DNA of 29,165 bases. Origin: Elysia marginata (Eukaryota; Mollusca; Gastropoda; Plakobranchidae). The first letter of the stretch is position 1. Each line of letters opens with the position of its first letter. A program made the translations under genes and the position numbers. Under the pieces are notes generated by a model. It did no database searches, was not told the origin of the DNA, and saw only the letters and a program-made list of their open reading frames with translations. This document shows positions 11,947 through 21,960 of the stretch, one piece after another. Location: contig BMAT01006179.1 of NCBI GenBank assembly GCA_019649035.1, positions 441,104 to 470,268 on the forward strand, read 5' to 3'.

Positions 11947-12171
11947 TCAAACACCATCTCCAACAGTGCGAGTGTTTGCAATACGTATGGTATGTAGTGA
12001 GGTGTCTGCACTGGCTTTGTTGGACCTCATGAGAACTGTGTTGACTGCCAATTGGAGGAACCGACGACTCGTGGCCATGTAGATGAACACATTACCAACA
12101 TGGTGCGACAAGCTTATTTCCTTCACGATCACCTTCACCGAGGTGAAGGCAAAAAAATCGCGCCACTTGGG
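11947..12171 (-). CDS. Class A GPCR, terminal coding exon 2 (TM7, helix 8, C-tail)
   Basis: A 225 nt exon encoding 74 residues plus TGA. It is preceded on the minus strand by a textbook acceptor (T-rich tract, then TTTTTCTCCACAG). It opens in phase 0, matching the phase of the donor at 26627. The peptide begins PKWRDFFAFTSVK. It runs through an amphipathic TM7 carrying HHVGNVFIY, where N362 to Y366 is the NPxxY equivalent with V in place of P, then MATSRRF as helix 8 and a short polar tail ending GDGV. Joined to exon 1 the receptor is 409 residues with seven TMs, a normal family length. The exon is too short to be recognised alone; the link rests on the missing TM7, phase match, splice signals and strand. 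No AATAAA was seen close downstream; an ATTAAA on the minus strand at 11187-11182 is a weak 3'-end candidate. Confidence 0.85.
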   Translation of the reverse strand, partial: PKWRDFFAFTSVKVIVKEISLSHHVGNVFIYMATSRRFLQLAVNTVLMRSNKASADTSLHTIRIANTRTVGDGV

Positions 12172-12666
12172 CTGTGGAGAAAAATAAACAAAAAATGGGG
12201 ATAAATTTTCAACAGCGAAATCAAAAATTTTATACCTGACTGCTCTTATATGAAAGACCCTGGTTGATTAAAAAAAGGCTGATTTATATACCTTCAACCA
12301 TAAGAAATACTTCCCATGAACCTAAAAGCAAGTAATCAAAGACATTTACATAATAGGAACTTATAGTTAAAAGAGCTGAAGAGATTATGTAGAAATAAAA
12401 AAAGTAGAAAAAAAAATTCAAACCTCTAAGAATGGCTATAAAAGTGGCTATGCTGAATTTTAAATGCAATAACAAAAAATCTCTGGATAAAGAAAATTGA
12501 AACGGTTAGAGGTAATAGTATGTGCCCTATCGCGGACACTAACTGGTAGTCCGGTGCGTGTTGTATGTTGCTTATTACTACACGTTACCCCCAACAGCGA
12601 GAGGGGATGTCACTTAGTTGCACCACCACGTATTCGATGAACGTTACTTTCCCAGAATTTGATTTT

Positions 12667-12880
12667 ATAATGGTTCTGACCGATATCTAAACAGGACCAC
12701 GTGAGTCTTGGAAAATCACTTATCTTTTCTGCCTTCCTTTTTGCAGATTGCGCACTTTTTTGTGTGGCATGATGGGAAAAGTATTGCGCAGCGAAAATAA
12801 AACGCTCTGTTGGCTCTTTTGATACACAATCCCGCACCAATAGTGAGAACATTGAGGTAGACATAGGTCAGAACCATTAT
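12667..12880. mobile_element. MITE-like element with about 23 bp terminal inverted repeats
   Basis: The left end is ataatggttctgacc (12667-12681) and the right end is its exact reverse complement (12866-12880). The match continues inward to about 23 bp with two mismatches (gatatcta against the complement of tagacata). The total is 214 bp, with no transposase. The flanks (gatttt and tctttt) give no unambiguous target-site duplication, so the superfamily is undetermined. The minus-strand ORF at 12864-12610 mostly covers this element and is not considered a gene. It lies about 0.5 kb inside the GPCR intron. Confidence 0.7.
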
Positions 12881-13334
12881 TCTTTTAGCTCATGAAAACA
12901 ACTAGGCGTGAAATGCATCTTATTTTATCGACTCTTTCAATAAGTCATAACAATTGGCTTGAATTCAGGTGGCTTTATAAGGCAAACTTTTGGCTCGGAT
13001 AACCTTGATACAGCTGGTAAAACAATGGGTAAAAGCAAATGCACCAGGACGAAGCTAATAGTTAAGAGAGTGTGGATAAATAATGCAAAAGCCACATATT
13101 GATTTGAATAGTGAACGCCTAAAAATAACACATTTGAATGATACAATAGAAGGTCGCTATGTATTTGACAGATTGTCCAGAAAAGAAAGAAAAACCGGCA
13201 TCCATTGCAGATTGAAAAATTTGAAAAAACAAGTCTGAGTACCCGTTTATTTCAAAGTGTAAGGACTACTCAGAAATATGTGCAGCGATCAATAAAAAGA
13301 GGATTCAGTCCATAAAAACTTGTTACTCAAACAC

Positions 13335-13352
13335 TTCTCTCTCTCTCTCTCT
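13335..13352. repeat. (CT)n microsatellite
   Basis: A short run of CT dinucleotides about 70 bp upstream of the SINE. Confidence 0.85.
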
Positions 13353-13423
13353 TCTTTAAAAGATGATATTGTTTTAAAAAGATAGAAATACAAAATTATT
13401 TTTAGTGTTTTTATAGAATCATC

Positions 13424-13722
13424 GTGGTCTAGTAGTAGATCTTTGGCTTGCGGACCGGAGACCTGCAGGTAAACTAAGTTCTTGAGAAACGCTATTTAAA
13501 TACGTTATTTCGCTGCAGTCAGACGTCAAACGAACACCCGGTTATGGACAGGGAAAAGTTTGGAAAGTGTGTTAGTGTGAGCGCTTACATTGCGCGCTCC
13601 TCTGTAAGTTCAGAAGGTAGTTTGATTGGTAATAGCCTTAAGAGGAACCACGTAGAGCGCTAAAAGAATTTCATAAATTGGGCGCTTTATAAAACGCTCT
13701 TTACTCTATACAAAGCAAAACA
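13424..13722 (+). mobile_element. tRNA-derived SINE
   Basis: The 5' head has a perfect Pol III A box, TGGTCTAGTAG (13425-13435), and a tRNA-like body (gcttgcggaccggagacctg). The B box is decayed, with ggt-aaact where GGTTCAAATC is expected. The body continues with acccggttatggacaggg and a 3' part with two copies of 'gcgct' ending in gggcgctttataaaacgct, a tail style common in molluscan SINEs. The length of about 300 bp fits a full or nearly full copy. No clear target-site duplication was found. It sits antisense in the GPCR intron, so its Pol III head reads opposite to the receptor. Confidence 0.7.
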
Positions 13723-16370
13723 GGAAAGAATACGAATCAAGTTAGCGTTTTTTTTTGTTTTAAAAAGTATTCCGCTAACAAAACAAAATAACGAAAAAAA
13801 AAATTAGAATAAAACCGATGGATTATACACACGTGTGGTTTATTGTAGGATTAGAAGTTAAAGTAAAAAAAAAAGTATAAAGTATCCAATAAAGTACTTC
13901 AAACGCTTTGCGTGGCTTCCCAGACATGTCATACACTTCAAGGAACAGTGGTTGAAGCGCATCACTCAAGCATCTTGACAAGACAAACTGATGCTCATCT
14001 ACGGGTTCTTATTACATTGCTGAGTGCGGCGAGGATAATTATGTTCCTCTCTAATGACTAAACACTGAAAGCCGAAACGGGACCGATGCTAAGTATCAAC
14101 CACACAAATTGTATTTTTGTTTACAATTATTACTAAAATGTAAAGCTTCAAATCATTAAACAGAATTTATTCCTTGATAAATATCCCCAGTTTGCGAGAA
14201 AGCTTTTTAAGATGAAGTATGACACAAAGCAGAACACCCGGATTCGACGAAGATAGGGTGGGCAAATTTGAGGCTAGATTTTGTAACAAGATTTGAGAAA
14301 GCCTATAAGCCCCACGAAACTAATAAAACCTTTTTTAGATAAATAGATGGTGTTTTCGAAAAACTGGTAAACCAAATCAGACATGTAATACATTTTAGGA
14401 AAAAAAAATTATGGGCCAGAGAGAAAACCCCTAGATCTTATCGTAAACAGAAGATCGCAAACAGGACTAGTGATTATTGAAGATTTTCTGCCGATGTGAG
14501 TAACATTCCATTGTTTCTCATATATTACAAAATAACATCATGGTTTCTTTGATAGCTATGAGGCGTGACAACTATACTGTTAGATTTCAAGATGTAAATT
14601 ATCATCAGTGGTTAGTGTATGTGGACTCTAAGTAAACAAGCGTTTAAGAGGTGACGAATCATGACAAGGATTGAAGTTTTGTATTATTGGATCAATATCG
14701 TACATTCGGTTCACATATTGATGTATTCAGGTTATCCAGAAATTTCGTCTAGAGGATTTACATTTCCTTGGTTTTATATGACCATTATCCAAACTATTCT
14801 TTCTTTCGTATTGATCCCACAAGCCGAGAGACATTCTATATCGTGTTGAAAATATTCCCCAACGAACAAATAAACTTGTCGAAGGATTTTTAAGAAATGT
14901 AAGATGCCAATAGGTTCTCAATTCTCTTGTAAACGAGTCATAAGTACAAAAGATTGCGCGCAAACTTTGTTCGGTTGTGAAAAACATACTCACAATGTGC
15001 ATGAATTAAAGGCTACGAGTTTCTATCCACAGGCGGGTGATTTTTAAAGTTGTTTCTTTGAGCGGATGCAAAACTAACACCTGGTGTCATTGGTTTATTC
15101 AAAACTTGGAATAATTTAGAAGGTGAAACCAACAATACATCACCGCTGCTGTGCATAAAATCATGTGAACAACTCATCGTATGTTTTGATTAAATTGGCT
15201 ATTTGAAGAACATTGCTTCTAGTCAGCCTCTGCATTGATGTATTGTATGATGATTTGATTGAAAACAACAGGCACAAGAGCAAAGAACTGATCCCGTATC
15301 AATGGGTGTTTTGACCGATAATTTCGAGCCCATGGCTTAAAAAAATTGGTAAAAAACTGAAAGTTTCTCACTCCTTAACCTTTCATGAAATTTTCCCCTC
15401 ACACAACCAGAAAGGCGACAAAGACGTGTTTTTTGCACAAAGCTCTAAAATGTTCATCGCAGATATTATGACAAATACTCGTTAATATAGTGAAGATACT
15501 TCTGAGACTATTGACATCATACAGGCACGTGCGCCTCACGTTGCTGGTGATTTTATTAGCAACGTGACTTTAGTCAGTAGGCCAAAACAACAACTATGCC
15601 CTATGAGTAACTTTCTGGCATTGCAGGGTGATTATGCACCGCTTAACTTTGAAGCATCATTGATTAGTACTAGTCTTTAAAGTGGATGTAAACATGACAC
15701 CTTGTTACACACATTGCAGAAGAGATACACCACGTCAGCTTGATTAACTAAAACTGTTTTGTTTGATGTGTGATCTAAGTAGTTTGTTTAACACGACCTC
15801 ATGAGAGGAGTGCATAACTAGAAAAGTTAGCAGCGTGTCGATCAGTACAATCAACTTATTTCCGATAAAGCAAGCAAGATTTATAACAGAAATATCGTTT
15901 GACAGACTAATCAAAAGCTTTTGCAGTAGAGCAGAACGGGAGTATCGGAATTTATCAGTCTGATCTGCCAACAATCAATGCTAAAGTTAACATGATACTA
16001 ATAAAACGTTTGAAAGTCATAGCTGGAAACCCAACTAAAATTCCAATAGATAATACCATATAAATCAATTCTAATATACATTGGTCCGGACCGGATTGTT
16101 AAAGCTGAAAAAAATTAGAGCAAACTGTTATGATTTGATTCATGGCTAAAGATTGTTTTCTTATTCAATAAACAACGTAAGATGCGATGAGTACATTGAT
16201 GGCAGTAGGAAACAATGATGGCTTTTTTTTTTTTGCAATTCTAAGAGACAGATTCATACCCTGGGAAAAGACGACAAAAAGGGATCACAGTGCAAAGGCC
16301 AAAATATTAATTACGCAAAGCAATGGGTTTTCCAATGAGGGGTGTCATGAGATTGATGACACCTTTTTGT
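13723..16370. other. Intronic sequence, no element recognised
   Basis: AT-rich with only short ORFs (for example 14661-14849 and 15744-15974) that lack domains. It contains one perfect 10 bp inverted repeat at 15536-15567, and a hairpin ggtgtcat/atgacacc at about 16341-16363. Confidence 0.55.
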
Positions 16371-16374
16371 AATG

Positions 16375-16960
16375 AATTTTTGTAGCTACCATGCGAGGTG
16401 ATGCATGGATCTTTGCACTATGACCCAGACTTTTCCAGTTAAAGCAAAAGTGCAAAAAGGCTGCAGCGTTGGTGTCGCTGCTTCCTTTTCTTCTTACTAT
16501 CATTTGGGTTATACAACAACCCCACACGGCAACCGCACTACAATTTAGTGAACTTTTCCACAATCGCAACAAGACAGATTTCGCTCATGGCCACAATCGC
16601 AACAAGACAGATTTCGCTCATGGCCAGACGTTGCTATCCCGTCCGTATGGTAAAAGACCAGAGGGACAAACAAAAATAGCCGACTAAACAAAAATGCCTG
16701 GAAAGTTTATCTAAAACAAAATTTCTGAAATTTAACAGTCAGGGTCAAGTGGTAATTTCTATGAATGTAGTAAACTCTTAAAGTCTCGTCATACTTGGGG
16801 AGCACAGTCAGCACTAATGGAGGGGCATACAAGGATATCACGGAGAGCGTAAAGAAAACAATATCTGCTTTTGAAGTGCTAAAACATTTTTGGAAGTAAG
16901 AGTACGAAAAAATAACAATATGTTAGCTCTTTAAAGTAGAATAAGTGTTACGTCCGTTTA
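16375..16960 (+). pseudogene. Decayed LINE reverse transcriptase (motif B to thumb)
   Basis: Read across frames, the plus strand follows the RT order. FPVKAKVQKGC (about 16434-16466) is the FPVKTGVRQGC motif B. LLPFLLTIIWVIQQ corresponds to the LSPxLFLLxIDWVMR helix. DFAHG-QTLLSRPYGK replaces DFADDIALLSHTY, so the catalytic Asp pair is lost. Then KTKFLKFNSQGQ matches KTKxMxFN. SYLGSTVSTNGG then KDI and SAFEVLKHFWK (16789-16906) match the YLGSTVSxxGGxDxDI...ARxAFxxLxxxWKS thumb. At least one frameshift and several stops are present. A 33 bp tandem duplication covers the former FADD motif. It is probably RTE-like or of a related clade, and may be the same insertion as the 3' terminus at 19018-19279. 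Confidence 0.75.
16558..16625 (+). repeat. 33 bp tandem duplication, two copies
   Basis: Positions 16558-16590 are repeated at 16591-16623 with no visible difference. The unit encodes HNRNKTDFAHG and is in frame (11 codons). It lies inside the LINE RT remnant and doubles the decayed catalytic motif. Confidence 0.95.
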
Positions 16961-17879
16961 TTTTTAAGATTTTTGGAATAAATAAAGCTGAGAAACTACA
17001 TACCAAACGTCTGTGCATCTCATCACTACTTAATACCACTAATTATTAGCTTTCTAACCATTAGCGTTATCAGAGATTAGATCAATCATCAACAATATGT
17101 TAAAAAATACATCATTCACATGAATTCAGAGATGCATTCGGCACACACTTCAAACACCATTAGACATGTGCTGGAAGTGACACACAAGATGGAGAAAAGA
17201 GAGTTGGCCACGCATCTCTTGGTGACGACAAATCTACGCGTGACCACTGAAATGCAGTATCTCTCATATGGTTTACAATGCAGATACTGCATTTCGTTTG
17301 TCGCGGGAAGAAATGGAAGCCAAGGTTAAATAGAATGGATTCGTGTCCCAATGGAGAGGCTTGTAACTATAGCTCACGACAACAGATGAAGGTTGTTGGT
17401 GACCCCGTTCCAGGAAGACAGATAGGTGATATGGCTCACTCTAGACTCATAACCAACGGAATGCCGTTTTTCCAAACATTGGGTACTATTATCAATTTTT
17501 TCAATAGTAAACGAAGCGGTCTTTCTGGTTCTAAGAAGGCCATCGCTAAATATCGATTGTTCTACGAAAGAGAGAAAATTTTTAAGACAAAAATGTACAT
17601 TGAGATAACATGTGAAGAACTTCCTAGTCTATTTTAGGTTTTTTTTTTGCGATAGCCTTGACAAATCTCCTAGGACAACTGCTTTATCACACTCTTTATG
17701 CGTGTTATTTCTGCATGTCAAACAATTATGTATACACATCAATTATTCTCCTGTTGCTCTTTACTTAGTATAAAAAACAAAAAACTTAATGTTATTTACA
17801 TAATTTGTATCCTCAATGCTTTCTAACAACAGAAATTAATTAACCCTAAACATTGACAGCACGAAAATAATAAAAAAAA
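16961..17879. other. Intronic sequence between two LINE fragments, no gene assigned
   Basis: Contains a plus-strand ORF of 119 codons (17278-17637), the longest unexplained plus-strand ORF in the intron. Its product is basic near the C-terminus (KKAIAKYRLFYEREKIF) and I do not recognise it. It lacks membrane segments, a signal peptide or a plausible splice partner. It may be part of a transposon. Confidence 0.4.
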
Positions 17880-17880
17880 A

Positions 17881-18420
17881 TCCGGTAAGAACTCAAGATT
17901 CTTAGGATTTACATTGGACAAATGTGCAACTTATAAAACACACGTAGACGAACTATACAACAAATCCACCAGAAACCTAAGTCTGCTAAGTTGCATCAGC
18001 CGAAGCAAGCATGACATGCAGATAACAAGTACACGGACAAACACATAAAAACACAGCAAAGAAACTACGCCGAATTCTAGGTGCGACCATAATTATGATG
18101 CCTAACGAGAGCGACCAAGGGAACAAGACTAGCGGTGGTGCAAGTAGCAACAAAAAAAGACCCCTAAACAAAGGAAGGAAAAAAGCTAGACTCAATTACT
18201 GGATAAGCACCCACCAAACTCAGCCAGATAAAAATACAGAAACCTCATCACACACCCACATCTGTATCCTATTACCAGCCAGAACTGGCTCAGCTTCGCA
18301 GATATAGGACACCAATATCAATGAAGAAGACATTTGAGGAGAACACCCACCATCATCCCATGGATATTAGAGGGAAAAACAGCACAAGTTAGGGCTGTGT
18401 CTGAATAAGCATCTCCGAGA
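17881..18420 (+). pseudogene. Decayed LINE RT thumb and connection fragment
   Basis: An uninterrupted plus-strand frame from 17881 to about 18045 reads SGKNSRFLGFTLDK, then THVDELYNKSTRNLSLLSCI. This matches the (Y/F)LGxxLDxxLTxxxHV...KAxxxLxLLxxL thumb region of LINE RTs, Jockey-like in wording. Beyond that, RRILGATI (near 18068) and a long polar frame to 18307 could be the downstream connection region, but that part is weak. The family differs from the fragment at 16375-16960 because the same thumb segment is present in both with different sequence. Confidence 0.6.
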
Positions 18421-18535
18421 ACCTTAGGCGACATTGATCTCATCAAAGAAAAAACTGCTTACTTTCACGTATTTAGAAAAACTCCGAATGCAAATAATAG
18501 TAGAATTGTATGCTACAGTTTGAGCTCTACTGTAT

Positions 18536-18616
18536 AGTCCCATTATCTAATACTTAGTCCCATTATCTAATACTAAGTCCCATTATCTAATACTTAGTCC
18601 CATTATCTAATACTTC
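18536..18616 (+). repeat. 20 bp tandem repeat, four copies
   Basis: The unit cattatctaatacttagtcc begins at 18541, 18561, 18581 and 18601; copies are almost identical, with one t/a change and a divergent last end. Confidence 0.95.
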
Positions 18617-19017
18617 ACTGTATATAGTTTCTGAATACTGGCTCAATTTGCACATCTTAATTAACTTTGAAAAAGTTCCCCGTTTTATCCTTGTGCAGTT
18701 GGTAATTGAAACAATGAGTGTATTACCGCTATGAAAATACTCTTTATCCCTTGTTACTGTCATAACAAGGTAAATCTGTTGGCCACATTCCTTAAAGTTA
18801 CAATGTTTTGATTTGTTGCCTCTGTAAAGGCTCATATTAATGTTTTTAAAGCTAAAAAAGAGAATGACAAAAAAAAACCCCCACCTTGATCGACTTTCGT
18901 ATACGATCGTTCTTTCAGTAGATGATAAATCCTGTTTATTTTTTAGAATCAATTGACAGCCCAACAGTCAATGTTACTTTTAACGTCGAATAAAAGAAAT
19001 CACAGTATTGGTTTTTA

Positions 19018-19232
19018 TTGTTTAATATAATCATGAGAAGAGAAAAACAGGAACACCTTGTGACGACTGGAATATTTATGGGGAGGCGTGGTAGAGGAAG
19101 ACTACGTGAGAAAACGACTGACGGGCTGGAGTCTTGGCTTGGAGTGGGCTCTACGGTAGACATGATCAAAATGACAAGAGAGCATGATGTGTGGAGGGGC
19201 ATGATCGCCAACGTCATGCGGCACGGCACTGC

Positions 19233-19279
<47 letters not shown>
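19018..19279 (+). mobile_element. 5'-truncated RTE-type LINE 3' end with (TGA)n tail
   Basis: The frame encodes the last 70 or so residues of an endonuclease-RT polyprotein: MRREKQEHLVTTG, GRRGRGRLREK, DGLESWLGVGS, then a WRGMIANVMRHGTA ending. This is a well-conserved C-terminal signature of RTE-like LINEs in invertebrates. The last sense codon is GCA and the next is TGA, the first of about 15 repeats of TGA that form the 3' tail (to 19279). RTE elements characteristically end in short tandem repeats rather than poly(A). The segment is well preserved, without stops, so it is younger than neighbouring relics. Upstream homology stops near 19020, consistent with 5' truncation. Confidence 0.85.
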
Positions 19280-20639
19280 AACCAACGCCTTTCAATAATG
19301 TTTTCATGCTCATTTTGCCCACGAAATCAGTATTTGCCGTTGAGTTTTATTCCACTAGGAGCAACAGTGTGTAAGAATAAAATTGTTGGACTTAAAACTT
19401 TAAAGAAAATACGGAAAGTAAATCAATCATGACACAGATTTTGGTCCTGACCTTTGTTGTTTATAACTGGTAAATATATAGATTAATATTAAGTTTATAC
19501 TATATAGAAACTTAATGCTCGATTTGTCTATGAAAAAAAGATTAAAGGAATTTTATATTATAGAAGACAAAGCCCTGGTTTTAAGAGCTCAAGCAAAAGT
19601 TGAGCGCTTCGTTTAGGAAACATTGTATTGCAAAGTATAAACAAATTGTCAACACTTCACATGACGACACAACGATAGGCTCACTGTAAATGAGCATTGT
19701 TGACTCATCCTAAACTGATACCCAAGTAAATTACTAATATGCAGAAAGATTTTATTTCCAAGAGCTGAAACAGTTAAGGTTCAACTGTTAAAAGTGGGTG
19801 TCATTATGTAAAGAAGTTCATATGTCAACAACGACCTTTAAGTGAATCAACATCGACATTTACCGGCTAAGGCCGTATAGCGCGTAGACCCAAATAATAG
19901 AGACCTTAAGCACACGCACCGTGTCTCACTACGCGTACGTGAAAATCGGGAAAGCAGATAGAGGAAACACCAAAAATAATGAAACCAGTTCCTAAAAATA
20001 GACCCACAGACGTTCCCGTCATACTCACGCGTTGCTGCTTAAAGTCCGTAATTACTCGTATATTTCGTGTACAACCCCAGTAGGGAACAAAACATCCACA
20101 ATATCAAAGAGCGATACCTTAACTAGGGGAAATCAATGATACTCAATCAAGAAAAAAGAACCAGGAACTTACGACCTGAAAAAAAAGCAACAGATGTTTG
20201 AGTTTCTTTTGTAATGAGATTTGTTACTGGAGCTCTCTATCGTTTAAGGCACACAATTGCCTCCTAACCCGCCTTTTCTAAGTATAAAGTTATAACTTAT
20301 GAATTATCTTCAAATTCCAAATTGGCTTAAAAAATAATCTTGAACTAGAGCTTGGAATTACACCAATTTCCTAATGTTCTCTTTTCATCTCCTATGACAC
20401 ATGCGGGATCAGTAAGAACTTTTGTGAACTTATAAACTGATCCGGCGCTAGTCTTTTGCTGGACTTGGAGCTCTACAAACTATGTTAAAATTCTAGTGCA
20501 TTGTGAAAGTTTTTTTAAAACTGTTCTAAACCTTGGCATTAGAAATTTAGCCATTGTTCCAAGATCTTTTTCATGTAAATCCAGTAGGCCCTCGGACCAA
20601 AGTTGCAAGAGGTACGAATGATTAGATCTAGATCTTGCT
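19280..20639. other. Intronic sequence, no element recognised
   Basis: No ORF, repeat or RNA gene was recognised. The right part may be the 5' UTR of the CR1-like element that follows, but its boundary is not visible. Confidence 0.45.
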
Positions 20640-21960
20640 TAGATTAGTTGATAATTTGGCTGCTACAAAAGCTGATTAGAGTTGCAGATTTCCTGTCCCC
20701 ACCTAAAGATGAGCAGCCCCCCAAAAAGCTCGTAGGAAAAGAAAACATGGCAGTGCCAACTGTACTGCCAGATCATCTAGACCTAGAAAAGTGTAAATCA
20801 GCAAACTTAAGCAACTAGAAGTAAATAAAAGTGGCCGTGGCACAAACGAAGCTCCAAACGAAGCCTCAAACGCTACTTTTCACGTATGTTTCATGTGTGA
20901 TAAGAAATGTAGAGCCCGAAGGGATTTCCTTCTACAATTCGGCAGATGCGACAGTTGGGTTTACGTGGATTTTTTGGACCTGCATGACTGTTGAAAAATA
21001 TTCGGCCTTAGCTAGGCCAGACCTTAGATCTTGTGAAAATGCAGATAAATGCACAGCTTTTTTCACTCAGGGGAGATTAGACTACTAGAGGTCGAGGTTG
21101 AACTTTGAAAGAGGAAAGAGTGGGTCAGCTAGCTAGCACACATGCTGAAGTTGTCACCAAATTTGGAAAAGTCACTACGAATGCTGTGAATGTTGTTTAA
21201 AAAAGATGGCTGAATGTGAAGTAAAAATATAAAATAATCAAGATCTTAAAGTGAAGCTAAAAGAGTTTGAGAAATCAGTGAAAGTCATTGAAGTCATATA
21301 ATCAAGACTATAAAAGTTAGAAGAACTGCTGTTAAAGAAATAATCACAGACCTGGTGAAAGGCAATAGCCATGTACATAACAATGCTTGATACAGTGACG
21401 CACTTAGAAAGGGAAAACCAGAGAAAGAAATCAAGACCAGTACTATGGAAGAGATTAGGGACAGAAAGAAGAAAACTAAATTCAATACTTTTCAACATAC
21501 CTAAGAGTGCAGCAGAAGTCAAACAGAAAACAGAGAATGACTCCGAAGAAGTTGGCCAGTTCCAAGAAATATTACAGTTGAAAAATAAAATTTGATAACT
21601 GTAAACAAATCAGTAAGACTCCCAAAGAGAAAAAAAAAACCAGAACATATCAACAAACCTAAACCTCTCAGAGTTACAGTTGGTAATGAGGAAGAAAGGA
21701 AGATGATTCTCCAGAAATAAAAAAAAAGCATTGCAGAGAACAAAAAAAAATTGAAAAACATTTTTGTGAAAAAAGGCATGGAACTTAAATGATCATAATG
21801 CCATCCAAGAACTGCTGTTTAAGAGCACAAAATAATACTCCGGTTCAAAACGCTAAATCCAACCGGCCGGAAGACGGTTTTTTGAAATAATATTGAAAAT
21901 GGTCAAGAGAAGAGGGGGCTGGATTTCACGTAAAATCTCCTCCCAAAACTTCTAGAGATA
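20640..21960 (+). pseudogene. CR1-like LINE ORF1 remnant (PHD finger, coiled coil)
   Basis: Frame 20881-20994 reads HVCFMCDKKC, then LLQFGRCDSWVYVDFLDL. This is a PHD-finger pattern in which two Cys and one His have become F, F and Y, each explained by one base change. PHD-containing ORF1 proteins are known in CR1 and related clades. Then comes a charged coiled-coil stretch (about 21200-21370, KLKEFEKSVKVIEV). RRKLNSILFNIPKS (about 21466-21507) matches the RxxNxxxFNxPES start of the RNA-binding domain. PLRVTVGNEEERKMILQK (21664-21717) is its C-terminal strand. NLNDHNAIQELLFKSTK (from 21782) follows in a shifted frame. AGFHVKSPPKTSR (about 21919-21957) fits the RVRGPP end of ORF1. Many stops and frameshifts; non-functional. 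Confidence 0.7.

Noticed and set aside
11805..12011. Minus-strand ORF overlapping the GPCR terminal exon
   Set aside because: It lies in another frame across the stop codon and the probable 3' UTR; the TM7 frame with matching splice phase explains the region better.
16339..16370. Hairpin followed by T run resembling a rho-independent terminator or histone 3' stem-loop
   Set aside because: The genome is eukaryotic, and the stem and loop sizes do not match the histone consensus. Regarded as incidental.
18936..19322. Minus-strand ORF with a run of histidines
   Set aside because: The His run is the reverse strand of the (TGA)n tail of the RTE element; the rest is antisense to the LINE ORF.
21840..21860. 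Possible Pol III B box (ggttcaaaacg)
   Set aside because: No A box at the proper distance upstream; the site lies within LINE ORF1 debris.
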